From: Riemerella anatipestifer_F
GTDB lineage: Bacteria > Bacteroidota > Bacteroidia > Flavobacteriales > Weeksellaceae
DNA length: 64,000 bases
Strand: one strand, 5' to 3'
Assembly: GCF_037861325.1 (NCBI RefSeq)
Contig: NZ_JAFELW010000001.1
The notes beneath the pieces were generated by a model. That model was not told the origin of the DNA and searched no databases. It saw only the letters and a list, made by a program, of their open reading frames with translations. A program made the position numbers and the translations under genes. Below are positions 51,110 to 60,426 of this stretch, piece by piece; position 1 is the first letter of the stretch, and the number at the start of each line of letters is the position of its first letter.

Positions 51110-51208
51110 CTCTATTGATGCCCCCGCAAACATTAAACAGATAGACAAATGAACAAAAAAGCCAACACTTCTGCATCACATTACCGCACCGAAAAATAGA
51201 AAGCTGAA

Positions 51209-53344
51209 ATGACACTAAAAGAAACATTTTCAAAATATACACTAACACAGGGACAAAACTCACTTCTTGATGAATTAGAGCGGTTTCTATGTGATAATTC
51301 AACTTGTTTTCTATTGAAAGGTTATGCAGGAACAGGTAAAACTTTTATGATGAAAGGACTTACCGATTTTCTTACGGAAACCAAAAGAAGCTTTAGAATT
51401 GCGGCACCGACAGGGCGAGCTGCGAAAGTGATTTCGCAAAAAACCAAACGAAAGGCTTATACTATCCATAAAACGATTTATTCAAGTAAAGACCTAAAAG
51501 AATTCAAAGTAAAAGACGAGGACGGAACTGAAACTTTTAAATTCTACTACGAACTCAAAAATAACGAAGATCCAAACAATACAATCTACATTATTGATGA
51601 AGCCTCAATGCTGTCAAATGTATATTCAGAAGGCGAATTTTTTAGATTTGGTTCGGGCTACCTACTCAAAGACTTGATAAACTATATCAACTTTGATAAT
51701 AACGACCACAATAAGAAGATAATATTTATAGGAGATAACGCACAGTTGCCACCTGTAAATATGAATTTTTCGCCTGCACTTGACAAAAAATATTTACAAG
51801 AAAACTTCAATCTTGTTTCAAATGAATTTGAACTTACAGAAGTTGTAAGGCAAAAAGCAGAAAGCGGAATTTTGCGTAATGCAACCAAACTACGACAATC
51901 ATTAAAAGCAAACATTTTCAATCAACTTGATATTGAAACTAATTTCAAAGACATCAATAAAACAAAATACGAAGAGTTATTGTCAAAATATCTTGAAGCT
52001 TGTAACAATACAATTGACGAAGAAACAATGATTGTTGCATATTCAAACTCATCAGTAAAGGAATATAACGATTTTGTCAGAAATCATTTTTTCCCAAACC
52101 AAAATAAGATAACAGTAGGTGACAAAATAATTTTAGTCAGCAATAACTACAATTATCCGCAAATGGAACTTTTAAATGGCGATTTTGGAATTGTAAAGGA
52201 AGTTGCACCAACGAATGATGAAATCAGAACAATCTCACTAAAACGAAAAAACAAAAAAAACGAAACGATTGTAGTCAGCGTTCCTCTTACTTTTCGTAAT
52301 GTTACAATTGCATTCACTGACGAAGATTTTAAGAAACACGACATTGAATGTAAAATCATAGAGAACTTGCTTTACTCACATCAAAGAGATTTGAGTTCAG
52401 ATGAGTTGAAAGCCCTTTACATTGATTTTAAAATCCGAAATCCAAAACTAAAAGCAGGAACAAAAGAATTTAAGGACGCTTTGCGAAGCGATAAATACTT
52501 TAACGCTTTACGAATTAAATTTGGTTATGCTGTTACTTGCCACAAAGCACAAGGTGGAGAATGGACTAACACATTTTTGAATTGCAAAACATCAATGGGG
52601 TATTTCAATCCAAGTTATTTTCGTTGGCTTTATACAGGTATTACAAGGGCAAAAGAAAAATTGTTTACGCTTGATGAACCACATTTTAGCATAGCAAGCA
52701 ATATTCAACCGCCCAAAATTGAAAACATTAAACCAACAGAAGACATTCTTAAATTAAATACAGAAATTTCAGAAATAGAATTGCCATTTGACTTTTCAAA
52801 TCAAACGTCTTTTGTGAAACATATTTATCTTGCAATTAGTGAGTGTTTGAAAGATGAAAATGTAAATATCAGCAACATTCGTCACACCAATTATTTGGAA
52901 CATTACACCTTTTCGCAAGGAAATGAAGTTGTAATTTTCAAAATCAATTACAACAGTCATAATAAAATTACAACCATACAAAAGCCAGCAAACTCAACGG
53001 AGTTTACTGAAAGCATTTATACTAAACTTGCTAAACTTCAAAATAAGGTAATCATAATTGCAGAACCCGAAACAAACGAAGCGGAATTTGAGTTTGAACA
53101 ATCATTTCAAAAAGAGTTTTACGAGAATTTAAAGGGAAAATTACAGCCTTTCAATTTTCAAATAGCCAAAATTGAACACAAACAATACCACGAGATTTAT
53201 GAAATAAAGAAAAACGGTTTTACAGCGACATACAAATTTTGGTATGATGGAAATTTTAGGTTCAAGAAAACTGAAATTATTCCGTCAAGAACAACAGGTT
53301 TAGTTGAGGAAATAAACGAACTCTTATTAGAAAAAATATTTTGA
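51209..53344 (+). CDS. RecD/Pif1-like SF1B helicase with a duplicated C-terminal module
   Basis: 711 residues, cytoplasmic. Helicase motifs: I GYAGTGKT (38-45), Ia AAPTGRAAK, II IIDEAS (128-133), III GDNAQLPPV (175-183), and late VTCHKAQGGEW and YTGITRAKEKL, as in RecD2 and Pif1 (5'-3' translocation is expected for the family). After about 520 the sequence leaves helicase folds. Two repeats (about 550-595 and 648-693) share IxxIxHxxYxExY followed by a Lys/Tyr-rich strand. This suggests a DNA- or partner-binding module. It is the first gene of a tight cassette: the next ATG is one base after its stop. Confidence 0.82.
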   Translation: MTLKETFSKYTLTQGQNSLLDELERFLCDNSTCFLLKGYAGTGKTFMMKGLTDFLTETKRSFRIAAPTGRAAKVISQKTKRKAYTIHKTIYSSKDLKEFKVKDEDGTETFKFYYELKNNEDPNNTIYIIDEASMLSNVYSEGEFFRFGSGYLLKDLINYINFDNNDHNKKIIFIGDNAQLPPVNMNFSPALDKKYLQENFNLVSNEFELTEVVRQKAESGILRNATKLRQSLKANIFNQLDIETNFKDINKTKYEELLSKYLEACNNTIDEETMIVAYSNSSVKEYNDFVRNHFFPNQNKITVGDKIILVSNNYNYPQMELLNGDFGIVKEVAPTNDEIRTISLKRKNKKNETIVVSVPLTFRNVTIAFTDEDFKKHDIECKIIENLLYSHQRDLSSDELKALYIDFKIRNPKLKAGTKEFKDALRSDKYFNALRIKFGYAVTCHKAQGGEWTNTFLNCKTSMGYFNPSYFRWLYTGITRAKEKLFTLDEPHFSIASNIQPPKIENIKPTEDILKLNTEISEIELPFDFSNQTSFVKHIYLAISECLKDENVNISNIRHTNYLEHYTFSQGNEVVIFKINYNSHNKITTIQKPANSTEFTESIYTKLAKLQNKVIIIAEPETNEAEFEFEQSFQKEFYENLKGKLQPFNFQIAKIEHKQYHEIYEIKKNGFTATYKFWYDGNFRFKKTEIIPSRTTGLVEEINELLLEKIF

Positions 53345-53345
53345 T

Positions 53346-55925
53346 ATGGACTCTAAAACCGTTTTTGAATTACGAAATGAAGCAAAGTATTTATCAGGAG
53401 TAGAAAAACTGAATAAATTAAACAATGCTTTAAACATTTCACGACAATTATACTTAGAAGATAGTTCAGATGAATGGATAAAAAAAGCATTTGCTTGGAT
53501 TCTCATAGATTTGTGTAAATACTACATAGCCGATAGAAAATTAAATCAAGCAGAAGTTTGTTTTAAAGAGCTAAACACAATAGATTTTCAAGGTCACGAA
53601 GATGATATAATTGAAAATCAAAAAAACTTTCTTCGTCCAAGAATTGACACTAATTATTCGGAAGTTCAAAAAGCAGAAGAATTAAGTAAAAACGGAAAAC
53701 ATCAAGAAGCATTAGCAATTTTCAAGAACCTAATTTCTCAAAACAGGCTTACAGAATTACATCACGAACCTTATGGTTGGATAATTTACCGATACATAAA
53801 AGCGAAAGAAAGTAATCTTACGTCTGTTGAAGTGCGAATGTTTTTGAGAGATTATATGAAGTTAAAGAATGAAAGGCCATCAATGCTTCATTCTATGATT
53901 TTAAATTTTGCTTTAAACTATTCAAAAAAGCACAATGACTTTAAGTTTTACAACTTTTTTCTTTTGTGGAATCCTGACAATCTTCGTTACGAAGATTTGA
54001 ACGGTGGATATAAAGATGGAAAAGATATTCCTTCACTTATTTCACGTATTTGCAGAGAGTTTGTAAACTCAAATACCGAGATAAACATTGAAGAGTTATT
54101 ATGTAAAATAAATCTTAACAAAGAAGTTGTTATAGACTTTTTCAGAGAAACTATTTTTTGGAACATTCTAAATGCTCACAAGGAAAATAAATTTTCTGAG
54201 TTGTGGAATCTGTTTGAGCAATACAATAATAATTATTCCAATCTCGGACAATCAAAATGGCATTCCGAAGTTTTAAATCTTGCTGAGAGGTTTATGCAAG
54301 AAAATGACGAGTGGCGTTTTCTCAACTTTTTCAAAAATTGGAATCCAGAAAATCTAAGAATTGACGATTGGAAAGAAACAAGAAAAGAAGAATACACATA
54401 TAAACCATTAGCAATAAAAGCACTTAAAAAATCTTTTGAAATCCTGAAAACTCAAACAATTGAACAAGATTTATCTTGGCTAATCAAACCGTATAAAACT
54501 GCAATCAAATTGTTTCCATATGATACATGGTTGTTGAGAGAAAAAGCATTGCTTCATTTTAAAAATAACGAATTTGATTTAGCAATCAAAATATACAAAC
54601 AACTTGTTTTGGAACTGGCGAACAAACATTATATTTGGCAGGAGTTTTCAGACTGTATCAGTTCCGATAATTCTTTAAAAATTGGGATGCTATCAAAAGC
54701 ATTGAGTTTAGAAAAAAACGAAGATTTTTTAGGCGACATTCATTTAGATTTAGCAAAAGTGTTAATTGACGAAAATCTTTTAGAAAATGCATTTGTAGAA
54801 CTTGAAGCATACAAGAAACATAGAGAAATAAAAGGTTGGAAATTATCATCACTTTTTGACGAATTATACAAAAAAGCAAGTTCAATTAAACAAAGTTTAA
54901 AAGACAATCGGGAACTATACAAAAAATATATTCCTTTTGCCGAAAACTTCGCTTATGCTGATATTAATTGGACAGAGCTTGTTTTGGTTGATAAATGGAA
55001 AGACGACAAAGGAAAAGACCGTTTAACTTTTACAGATGGAAAAACGATAGAGTTTACAATTAGTAAAAATCGTTTTGTAGCCTTGAAACAATCTGAATTA
55101 GGACAAATTTTAAAGTTCAAACTTCACAAGCAAGAAATTAAAAAGGAAGTTGAAACAAAATTTGCATGGTTTGAAAAAACAATTGTTATAGAACACAAAT
55201 ATATTCCACTTATTACAGAAAGATCTGAAAGGAAACATTGGGAAATTTTAGAAGACACTTTTGCTATTGTTGATTATATAAACAAAGAGAAAAACATTAT
55301 TCACGCAATTACAACGGAAAACAAAGAAGTCTTTTTTCCTCAAATTAAACCTGAACTACAAATTGGAGATTTTGTAACAGCCAAGAGTTATATCAAAAAA
55401 GTAAAAGATGAAAACAGAACAGAACTGCGACAAATCCAGAAAATTGACAAAGGTTCTGTCATTTCAAAATTCCAAACTCAAATTGCAATCATTGACGGAG
55501 TGAACGAGCAAAAGCAATTATTTCATTTTGTCATTTCATCCAAGTTGCAAGGAATAGTCAAATTCACAGAAACAAGCCTAAGACCAAACGAAGGCGATTT
55601 TATTAAACTTTCATTTGTTATAAAAACAGAAAAAGATAAAAAAATGAGAGTAAAAGCACTAAACATAGAATCAACAAACGAAATAAACACAAGTTTACAA
55701 AAAGACATCACAGGTCTTTTAGAAGTAAAATACAAGGATTATAATTATGAAGAAGATATTCCTGATTTTGCTTTCATTGGAGACTATTATGTTCCGAAAT
55801 ATCTTTTGGAAAAGAACAATATTTCTAACGATTGCAGGGTAAAAGCAAGAGTTATTTATGGAGAGGATAAAATGAAACGCCCAAGATGGAAAGTAATAAA
55901 AGTTGAGAAATGTACGACCGAATAA
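53346..55925 (+). CDS. Large TPR-like and OB-like domain protein, cassette gene 2
   Basis: 859 residues, no signal peptide. I do not recognise a named family. The N-terminal two thirds (about 1-520) are helical, TPR-like (QKAEELSKNGKHQEALAIFKNL, FDLAIKIYKQL, LDLAKVLIDENLLENAFVEL). They include an internal duplication: FYNFFLLWNPDNLRYEDL near 201 and FLNFFKNWNPENLRIDDW near 325. The C-terminal third (about 535-859) is beta-rich with several cold-shock/S1-like OB patterns (IGDFVTAKSYIKKV, PNEGDFIKLSFVI), so it may bind RNA or ssDNA. Translational coupling to the helicase suggests a complex. Confidence 0.7.
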   Translation: MDSKTVFELRNEAKYLSGVEKLNKLNNALNISRQLYLEDSSDEWIKKAFAWILIDLCKYYIADRKLNQAEVCFKELNTIDFQGHEDDIIENQKNFLRPRIDTNYSEVQKAEELSKNGKHQEALAIFKNLISQNRLTELHHEPYGWIIYRYIKAKESNLTSVEVRMFLRDYMKLKNERPSMLHSMILNFALNYSKKHNDFKFYNFFLLWNPDNLRYEDLNGGYKDGKDIPSLISRICREFVNSNTEINIEELLCKINLNKEVVIDFFRETIFWNILNAHKENKFSELWNLFEQYNNNYSNLGQSKWHSEVLNLAERFMQENDEWRFLNFFKNWNPENLRIDDWKETRKEEYTYKPLAIKALKKSFEILKTQTIEQDLSWLIKPYKTAIKLFPYDTWLLREKALLHFKNNEFDLAIKIYKQLVLELANKHYIWQEFSDCISSDNSLKIGMLSKALSLEKNEDFLGDIHLDLAKVLIDENLLENAFVELEAYKKHREIKGWKLSSLFDELYKKASSIKQSLKDNRELYKKYIPFAENFAYADINWTELVLVDKWKDDKGKDRLTFTDGKTIEFTISKNRFVALKQSELGQILKFKLHKQEIKKEVETKFAWFEKTIVIEHKYIPLITERSERKHWEILEDTFAIVDYINKEKNIIHAITTENKEVFFPQIKPELQIGDFVTAKSYIKKVKDENRTELRQIQKIDKGSVISKFQTQIAIIDGVNEQKQLFHFVISSKLQGIVKFTETSLRPNEGDFIKLSFVIKTEKDKKMRVKALNIESTNEINTSLQKDITGLLEVKYKDYNYEEDIPDFAFIGDYYVPKYLLEKNNISNDCRVKARVIYGEDKMKRPRWKVIKVEKCTTE

Positions 55926-55939
55926 AATACTTAAAGTAA

Positions 55940-56914
55940 ATGACGGAAAAACAAAAATTAATAGAAGCTTTTAAATCTTTGGACTTTGAAGCATTACAAA
56001 ATCTTTTAGATGATAATAGGTCATATATGGATGTATCCAAAAATCTATTTTTGTCTACATTAAAACAAAAAATAGATGAATACGAAGATTTAAAATCATA
56101 CGAAAATGTTGTAGAAGGAATTTGCAACCATTGTAATAAAGGATGCAAAGCATATAAATTTAAAGCTGAAAATTTACCGTCATTACCCTTATATTTTGAA
56201 GAAAAAGACGGAAAAGTTACTGACATATATTTGTGTAATGATTTAAAGGAAGATAAACCTGATGAACACGATTGGGATATTCATTTTAGTTTTTACGAAG
56301 AAGAAAAATTAGCCTTTAAGCCATCAATAGAATACTTAATAACCCTCCAAAGAGTTGAAAAAGCTGTTGATGAATTTAATAATCTTGAAAAAATGGGCTT
56401 AGTACCTATTGAAGAAGTGATTTACTGGTATGATAAATATAAACTTTTAGCAAGAGAATTAGAATTAGACAATCCATTTGTTGCAATAAAATATAAAGCA
56501 TACAAACATATAAATTCTCTTTATAGCGAAGTTTCCAATCTGATTCACAATTTTAAGAAAAATAATTTGGCAAAAAATGCTTTAGATATATACCATAAAA
56601 TAAACCCAGAAAACGAAAAAAGTATTGTAAAATGGTTGTTAGAAAATGACAATAATTATTTCTTTGATTTAAAAAAGACTGACAATTGGAAAAAAACAGG
56701 TTTTCTAATTTTAGAAACTAATCCAAATTTACTTGTTGATTGTAGCGGATATTTAGACGGATTTTTTCTGAGTGAAATTTACTCTAATCACTTGAACGAA
56801 ATTATGGAAAAATATCAACCAACAAGTGAGCATTTTGAACAAAATGGAGGAAGTGTCGAATGTTCTTTGAAAAGCTATTTGAAACTTCACAATAAATACT
56901 TAGATTTACTTTAA
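55940..56914 (+). CDS. Hypothetical Cys-cluster protein, cassette gene 3
   Basis: 324 residues, acidic and soluble. Near residue 57 it has CNHCNKGC with a further Cys about 40 residues later (IYLCNDL), which could bind a metal. An acidic beta segment (DEHDWDIHFSFYEEEK) follows, then a mostly helical remainder. I know no family. It starts 14 bases after the TPR/OB gene and appears to close the cassette. No terminator is obvious before the next promoter at 57005. Confidence 0.65.
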   Translation: MTEKQKLIEAFKSLDFEALQNLLDDNRSYMDVSKNLFLSTLKQKIDEYEDLKSYENVVEGICNHCNKGCKAYKFKAENLPSLPLYFEEKDGKVTDIYLCNDLKEDKPDEHDWDIHFSFYEEEKLAFKPSIEYLITLQRVEKAVDEFNNLEKMGLVPIEEVIYWYDKYKLLARELELDNPFVAIKYKAYKHINSLYSEVSNLIHNFKKNNLAKNALDIYHKINPENEKSIVKWLLENDNNYFFDLKKTDNWKKTGFLILETNPNLLVDCSGYLDGFFLSEIYSNHLNEIMEKYQPTSEHFEQNGGSVECSLKSYLKLHNKYLDLL

Positions 56915-57004
56915 GAATTCCAATACTTTTGGTAACACATAAAGCCAAACAAAAATGCAAAAGAGTCACTAAGCCAATTTTTCTTTTTATATCATCTAAA
57001 AATG

Positions 57005-57012
57005 TATCTTTG
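57005..57012 (+). promoter_or_regulatory. -7 element of the M1-like/barrel gene
   Basis: TATCTTTG, 16 bases before the GTG at 57029. It supports the GTG start. Confidence 0.55.
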
Positions 57013-57028
57013 GCAACATTTTTAAGTT

Positions 57029-59830
57029 GTGAGAAAAGCGTTACCATCTACTCTAATATTTTTATTTTTTGTTTTAAGTTGTGCTATAAAAGCTCAACAA
57101 GATAGTGTTTGGGTTAAAGTTTCATTTACCGAAAAGAAAGAAAATAGAGTTATTATCAATCAAAAAATCGTTCATTATCAAAACGGAAAATCGGATAACC
57201 TCCTTCAGCTTCTAAACTGGATAGCAGCTTATCAACCCAAAAACACCACCCTTGCTAAAAGAATGCTAGAGGCTCGAAAAACTGACCTCTATTTCTCCAA
57301 ACCAAAAGACAGAGGCTATCTAAAAAGTTTAAGGATCAACGGTGAAAAATACACCAATCTTGACCAAGAAATTATTTCTGTACCATTAGAACATGCTAAA
57401 AGTAAAGATAATAAAATAGAACTGAATCTAACCTACGAACTACAACTTCCCCACTCCAAATACACAGGTATAGGCTGGAATTCAGAAAAAGAAAAAGCCT
57501 TACTAAAGTATTTCTTTCTAGTTCCTAATACCAGCAATGAGCCAAGATATTTCCAAAATTTAGACGAAAAACAATATATAGGTGTTTTTTGGGACGTACA
57601 ATTAGATAACCCTCTACTTAAAGTAAGTAGCAATCTGCAAGAAGTTCAGCCAAACCACTTTACAGGAACTCTAAATACAGACCCTGAATTTGTAGTTTCA
57701 TTAAAAAATAATGAGGAAAAATTCACAATAGTCCACAAAAATACTTTGGTAGAGTTTACCTATCCTATAAGTCAAGAAGAAAAGCAGTCGCTCTATTTTT
57801 ATGTGCCGCTCCAACTCAATTTCATAGAAGAAAGTCTAGGTAAATTGCCTAAAAAAATACTCATAAGTGAAAGAACTAAAAACGAAAATAACTTTACAGG
57901 AATTGATGATTTTAAGCTCGGGAAGTTTAAGCTTAAAATGTTCAGCGACACTCAAAAAACTGATCTTCATTACTTCTCCATCATTTCAAAAAAGTGTGTA
58001 GAACATCTTTTACAAACAGATAAGCTTAATGCCCATTGGATTGAAAACGGACTAAAAACTTATTTAGAAATAAGATATCTAAAGACTGTTTATAACGATG
58101 AAAAACTCTTAGGACAATTACCTGATAAACTCACTCTTTTTAAAATAAGCCCTCTAAAATGGAGTAATGCTTCTAAACTTAAACTTACAGAGCGGTATGG
58201 GATTACTTATCAATACATTACCAGCCAAAATATTGATCAGCCTATAGACACACCGCTCCAGCTAATGAGTAACTTTAACACCACGGCAGTAAGCCAAATG
58301 GAAGTAGGAAGTTTATTTAACTTTATTGCTGAAAAAATGGGCATAAATCAGTTTAATCACTTTCTAAAAAGATATTTATCTGAATATAACGGAACGGTTA
58401 TCAATAAAGAAGATTTTTTAAATCAACTCATTATTGAATCCAAATATTCTGCAAATTTTGCAGCTAATTTCATCAGGAAAAAAAATAGATTAGATTTCAA
58501 AATTAAAAAGGTTGAAAAACAAGAAAATGGATTGCTCGTTCATATTCATAAAAATACTGAGGAAAAAGTACCATTTCAATTAAAAGTTACAAATTTCGAC
58601 AATCAAGATAGTCTATATTGGTATGATTCTTCAAACAAAAAGAAAGAAATTTACCACATTCCACAAACCGATGTAGAAAAAATCGTAATAAACGATGACT
58701 ATCTTCTCCCCGAATATAATGTTAGGAATAACTACCTCTATACCAAAGGAATATTCTATAACATGAAAAAGCCAAGTCTAAAATTTTATACCGATATTCC
58801 AGACCCAGAATATGAGGAAATTTATATTTCACCTTGGTTAAATTATAATTTTTATGATAAAGTACTTATAGGAACTCGCATAAGTAACAGTAATCTTTTA
58901 GATAAGCCTTTCCTTTATTCTGTAATGCCTTATTATAGCACAGGAACCAATAAACTTACTGGCTCAGCAGGAGTATCCTATAATATTTTACCACCTAACA
59001 GCTTTTTTCAAAATTGGAGAATAGGAGCAAATGCTACGTATTTTCACTATAATAAAGACTTGGCTTTTAGAAGACTAACAATTTTTTCTAATATCACTTT
59101 GCCTAAAGATGCGAGAAGCCAAATAGACCAAAGATTTGGAGTTTCGTTTCAGCATCTTACAAGGGATTTAAGTCCTTTAATGCAAAATTTAAACGATTAT
59201 GATAAGTATAATCTATTCAATATAAATTACACTTATTCTGATAGGAAAGCCATACACGAAAAACTATTTTCAACCAATTTTCAAATGGGTGGAGATTTTA
59301 GTAAAATTTCGGCAGAAGCTTTTTATAGATGGGAATATCAACAAAATAAAAAACTGATTTTAAGATTTTTCAGTGGCTATTTTTTACAAAACCAAACCAG
59401 AAATTCTTACTTTGATTTTGGTATTTCTTCCTTATCCAATTATGCTTTTGCTTATAGCATTATTAGGCAGTCTAACGCTAGTTATCTTGCTCCAAGACAG
59501 TTTATAATGGCGGAAGGAGCATTTAAATCCGCCATAAATGATACCGCAAACCAGTGGATAAATAGCGTTAATATAGACTTGCATTCGTTCCGTTTCTTTA
59601 GCATATATGCAGATGTAGGATTGTATAAAAACAAAAGCCAATCTCCACGCTTTATATGGGACACAGGTGCAAGTCTAAAAGTTATTCCTGATTTGTTTGA
59701 AATCTATTTTCCATTACAGTCCTCTCTAGGGTTTGAGCCTTCTTTTAAAGACTATTCTAAGCGAATCAGATTTATGTTTAACTTTAATCTAAACGCAGTG
59801 GTAAATCAACTTAGAAGAGGTTGGTTTTAA
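57029..59830 (+). CDS. M1-aminopeptidase-like protein fused to a C-terminal beta-barrel (GTG start)
   Basis: 933 residues. The signal peptide (RKALPSTLIFLFFVLSCAIKAQ) starts at GTG. The N-terminal 330 residues are beta-rich and resemble the N-domain of M1 peptidases. The middle (about 330-520) is helical, but no HExxH is present; the closest stretch, AHWIENGLKTYLE, looks like a degenerate zinc-Glu helix. From about 590 to the end it is Tyr/Phe-rich strand pattern ending RRGWF, an outer-membrane barrel. So it is probably an outer-membrane protein with a surface or periplasmic pseudo-peptidase. Function unknown. Confidence 0.7.
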   Translation: MRKALPSTLIFLFFVLSCAIKAQQDSVWVKVSFTEKKENRVIINQKIVHYQNGKSDNLLQLLNWIAAYQPKNTTLAKRMLEARKTDLYFSKPKDRGYLKSLRINGEKYTNLDQEIISVPLEHAKSKDNKIELNLTYELQLPHSKYTGIGWNSEKEKALLKYFFLVPNTSNEPRYFQNLDEKQYIGVFWDVQLDNPLLKVSSNLQEVQPNHFTGTLNTDPEFVVSLKNNEEKFTIVHKNTLVEFTYPISQEEKQSLYFYVPLQLNFIEESLGKLPKKILISERTKNENNFTGIDDFKLGKFKLKMFSDTQKTDLHYFSIISKKCVEHLLQTDKLNAHWIENGLKTYLEIRYLKTVYNDEKLLGQLPDKLTLFKISPLKWSNASKLKLTERYGITYQYITSQNIDQPIDTPLQLMSNFNTTAVSQMEVGSLFNFIAEKMGINQFNHFLKRYLSEYNGTVINKEDFLNQLIIESKYSANFAANFIRKKNRLDFKIKKVEKQENGLLVHIHKNTEEKVPFQLKVTNFDNQDSLYWYDSSNKKKEIYHIPQTDVEKIVINDDYLLPEYNVRNNYLYTKGIFYNMKKPSLKFYTDIPDPEYEEIYISPWLNYNFYDKVLIGTRISNSNLLDKPFLYSVMPYYSTGTNKLTGSAGVSYNILPPNSFFQNWRIGANATYFHYNKDLAFRRLTIFSNITLPKDARSQIDQRFGVSFQHLTRDLSPLMQNLNDYDKYNLFNINYTYSDRKAIHEKLFSTNFQMGGDFSKISAEAFYRWEYQQNKKLILRFFSGYFLQNQTRNSYFDFGISSLSNYAFAYSIIRQSNASYLAPRQFIMAEGAFKSAINDTANQWINSVNIDLHSFRFFSIYADVGLYKNKSQSPRFIWDTGASLKVIPDLFEIYFPLQSSLGFEPSFKDYSKRIRFMFNFNLNAVVNQLRRGWF

Positions 59831-59841
59831 ATGAAGAAAAT

Positions 59842-60270
59842 TTACTTTTTTGTAAGATGATAATCTTCTTTAATATCCTCAGAGCCAACTTCTGGAACTA
59901 GAAATAAACCCTTGTCCGAAACATAGAATACTTGTTGTTCCTCGGCATCTTCGCCATCGGTAAGTGTTATGAATTTTTTGGTAACATCCCAAGTGAAAGT
60001 TCCTGTGTTTTCAAACTTTTCTTTATCCATATAATCCGAAATCATGTGATAAGACCAATCTTTTTGGTTTAGGGTTAAAGTTGTTTTAATTCCGCTACAA
60101 TCAGCACAAGGAAATACTCCTTCGTAAGTTTCAGGAGCTTCATTTTTATCAGTAACGCCTTCTTGAACTACCTCTGATGAAGTATGATTTACAAAGTTTT
60201 TTTCATTTTTTTTTTCATTACAAGATGCCAATACTCCTAAAACCAAAACAGCAATACCAAAATTTTTCAT
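59842..60270 (-). CDS. NlpE-like lipoprotein
   Basis: 142 residues from the ATG at 60270; an earlier TTG in frame overlaps the promoter. A lipoprotein signal peptide has the lipobox LASC, so the mature N-terminal Cys is lipidated. After a 40-residue linker comes the NlpE N-terminal pattern YEGVFPCADCSGIKTTLTL with the CxxC, followed by GTFTWDVTKKFITL. NlpE-like proteins monitor envelope or copper stress in E. coli (Cpx); here no Cpx partner is adjacent. It is convergent with the M1-like/barrel gene. Confidence 0.85.
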   Translation of the reverse strand: MKNFGIAVLVLGVLASCNEKKNEKNFVNHTSSEVVQEGVTDKNEAPETYEGVFPCADCSGIKTTLTLNQKDWSYHMISDYMDKEKFENTGTFTWDVTKKFITLTDGEDAEEQQVFYVSDKGLFLVPEVGSEDIKEDYHLTKK

Positions 60271-60294
60271 TTTACTTCTAATTTTATTTATGTC

Positions 60295-60302
60295 CAAAAA
60301 TA
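60295..60302 (-). promoter_or_regulatory. -7 element of the NlpE-like gene
   Basis: TATTTTTG on the minus strand, 24 bases before the ATG. It overlaps the rejected TTG. Confidence 0.55.
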
Positions 60303-60398
60303 GGTTAAAATATTTAATTTAGAAGTTAAGATAATAAAAATTTCTATTGGAAAAGTAATATGCTACACATGTATTTAATTATTATAGCTACTTAATAT

Positions 60399-60406
60399 TA
60401 TATTTG
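60399..60406 (+). promoter_or_regulatory. -7 element of the Crp/Fnr regulator gene
   Basis: TATATTTG, 20 bases before the ATG at 60427. Confidence 0.55.
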
Positions 60407-60426
60407 TACACTATAAATGAGCAGAA

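Noticed and set aside
51148..51198. 16-codon frame MNKKANTSASHYRTEK before the helicase
   Set aside because: Too short, no start signal; possible leader peptide but nothing supports it.
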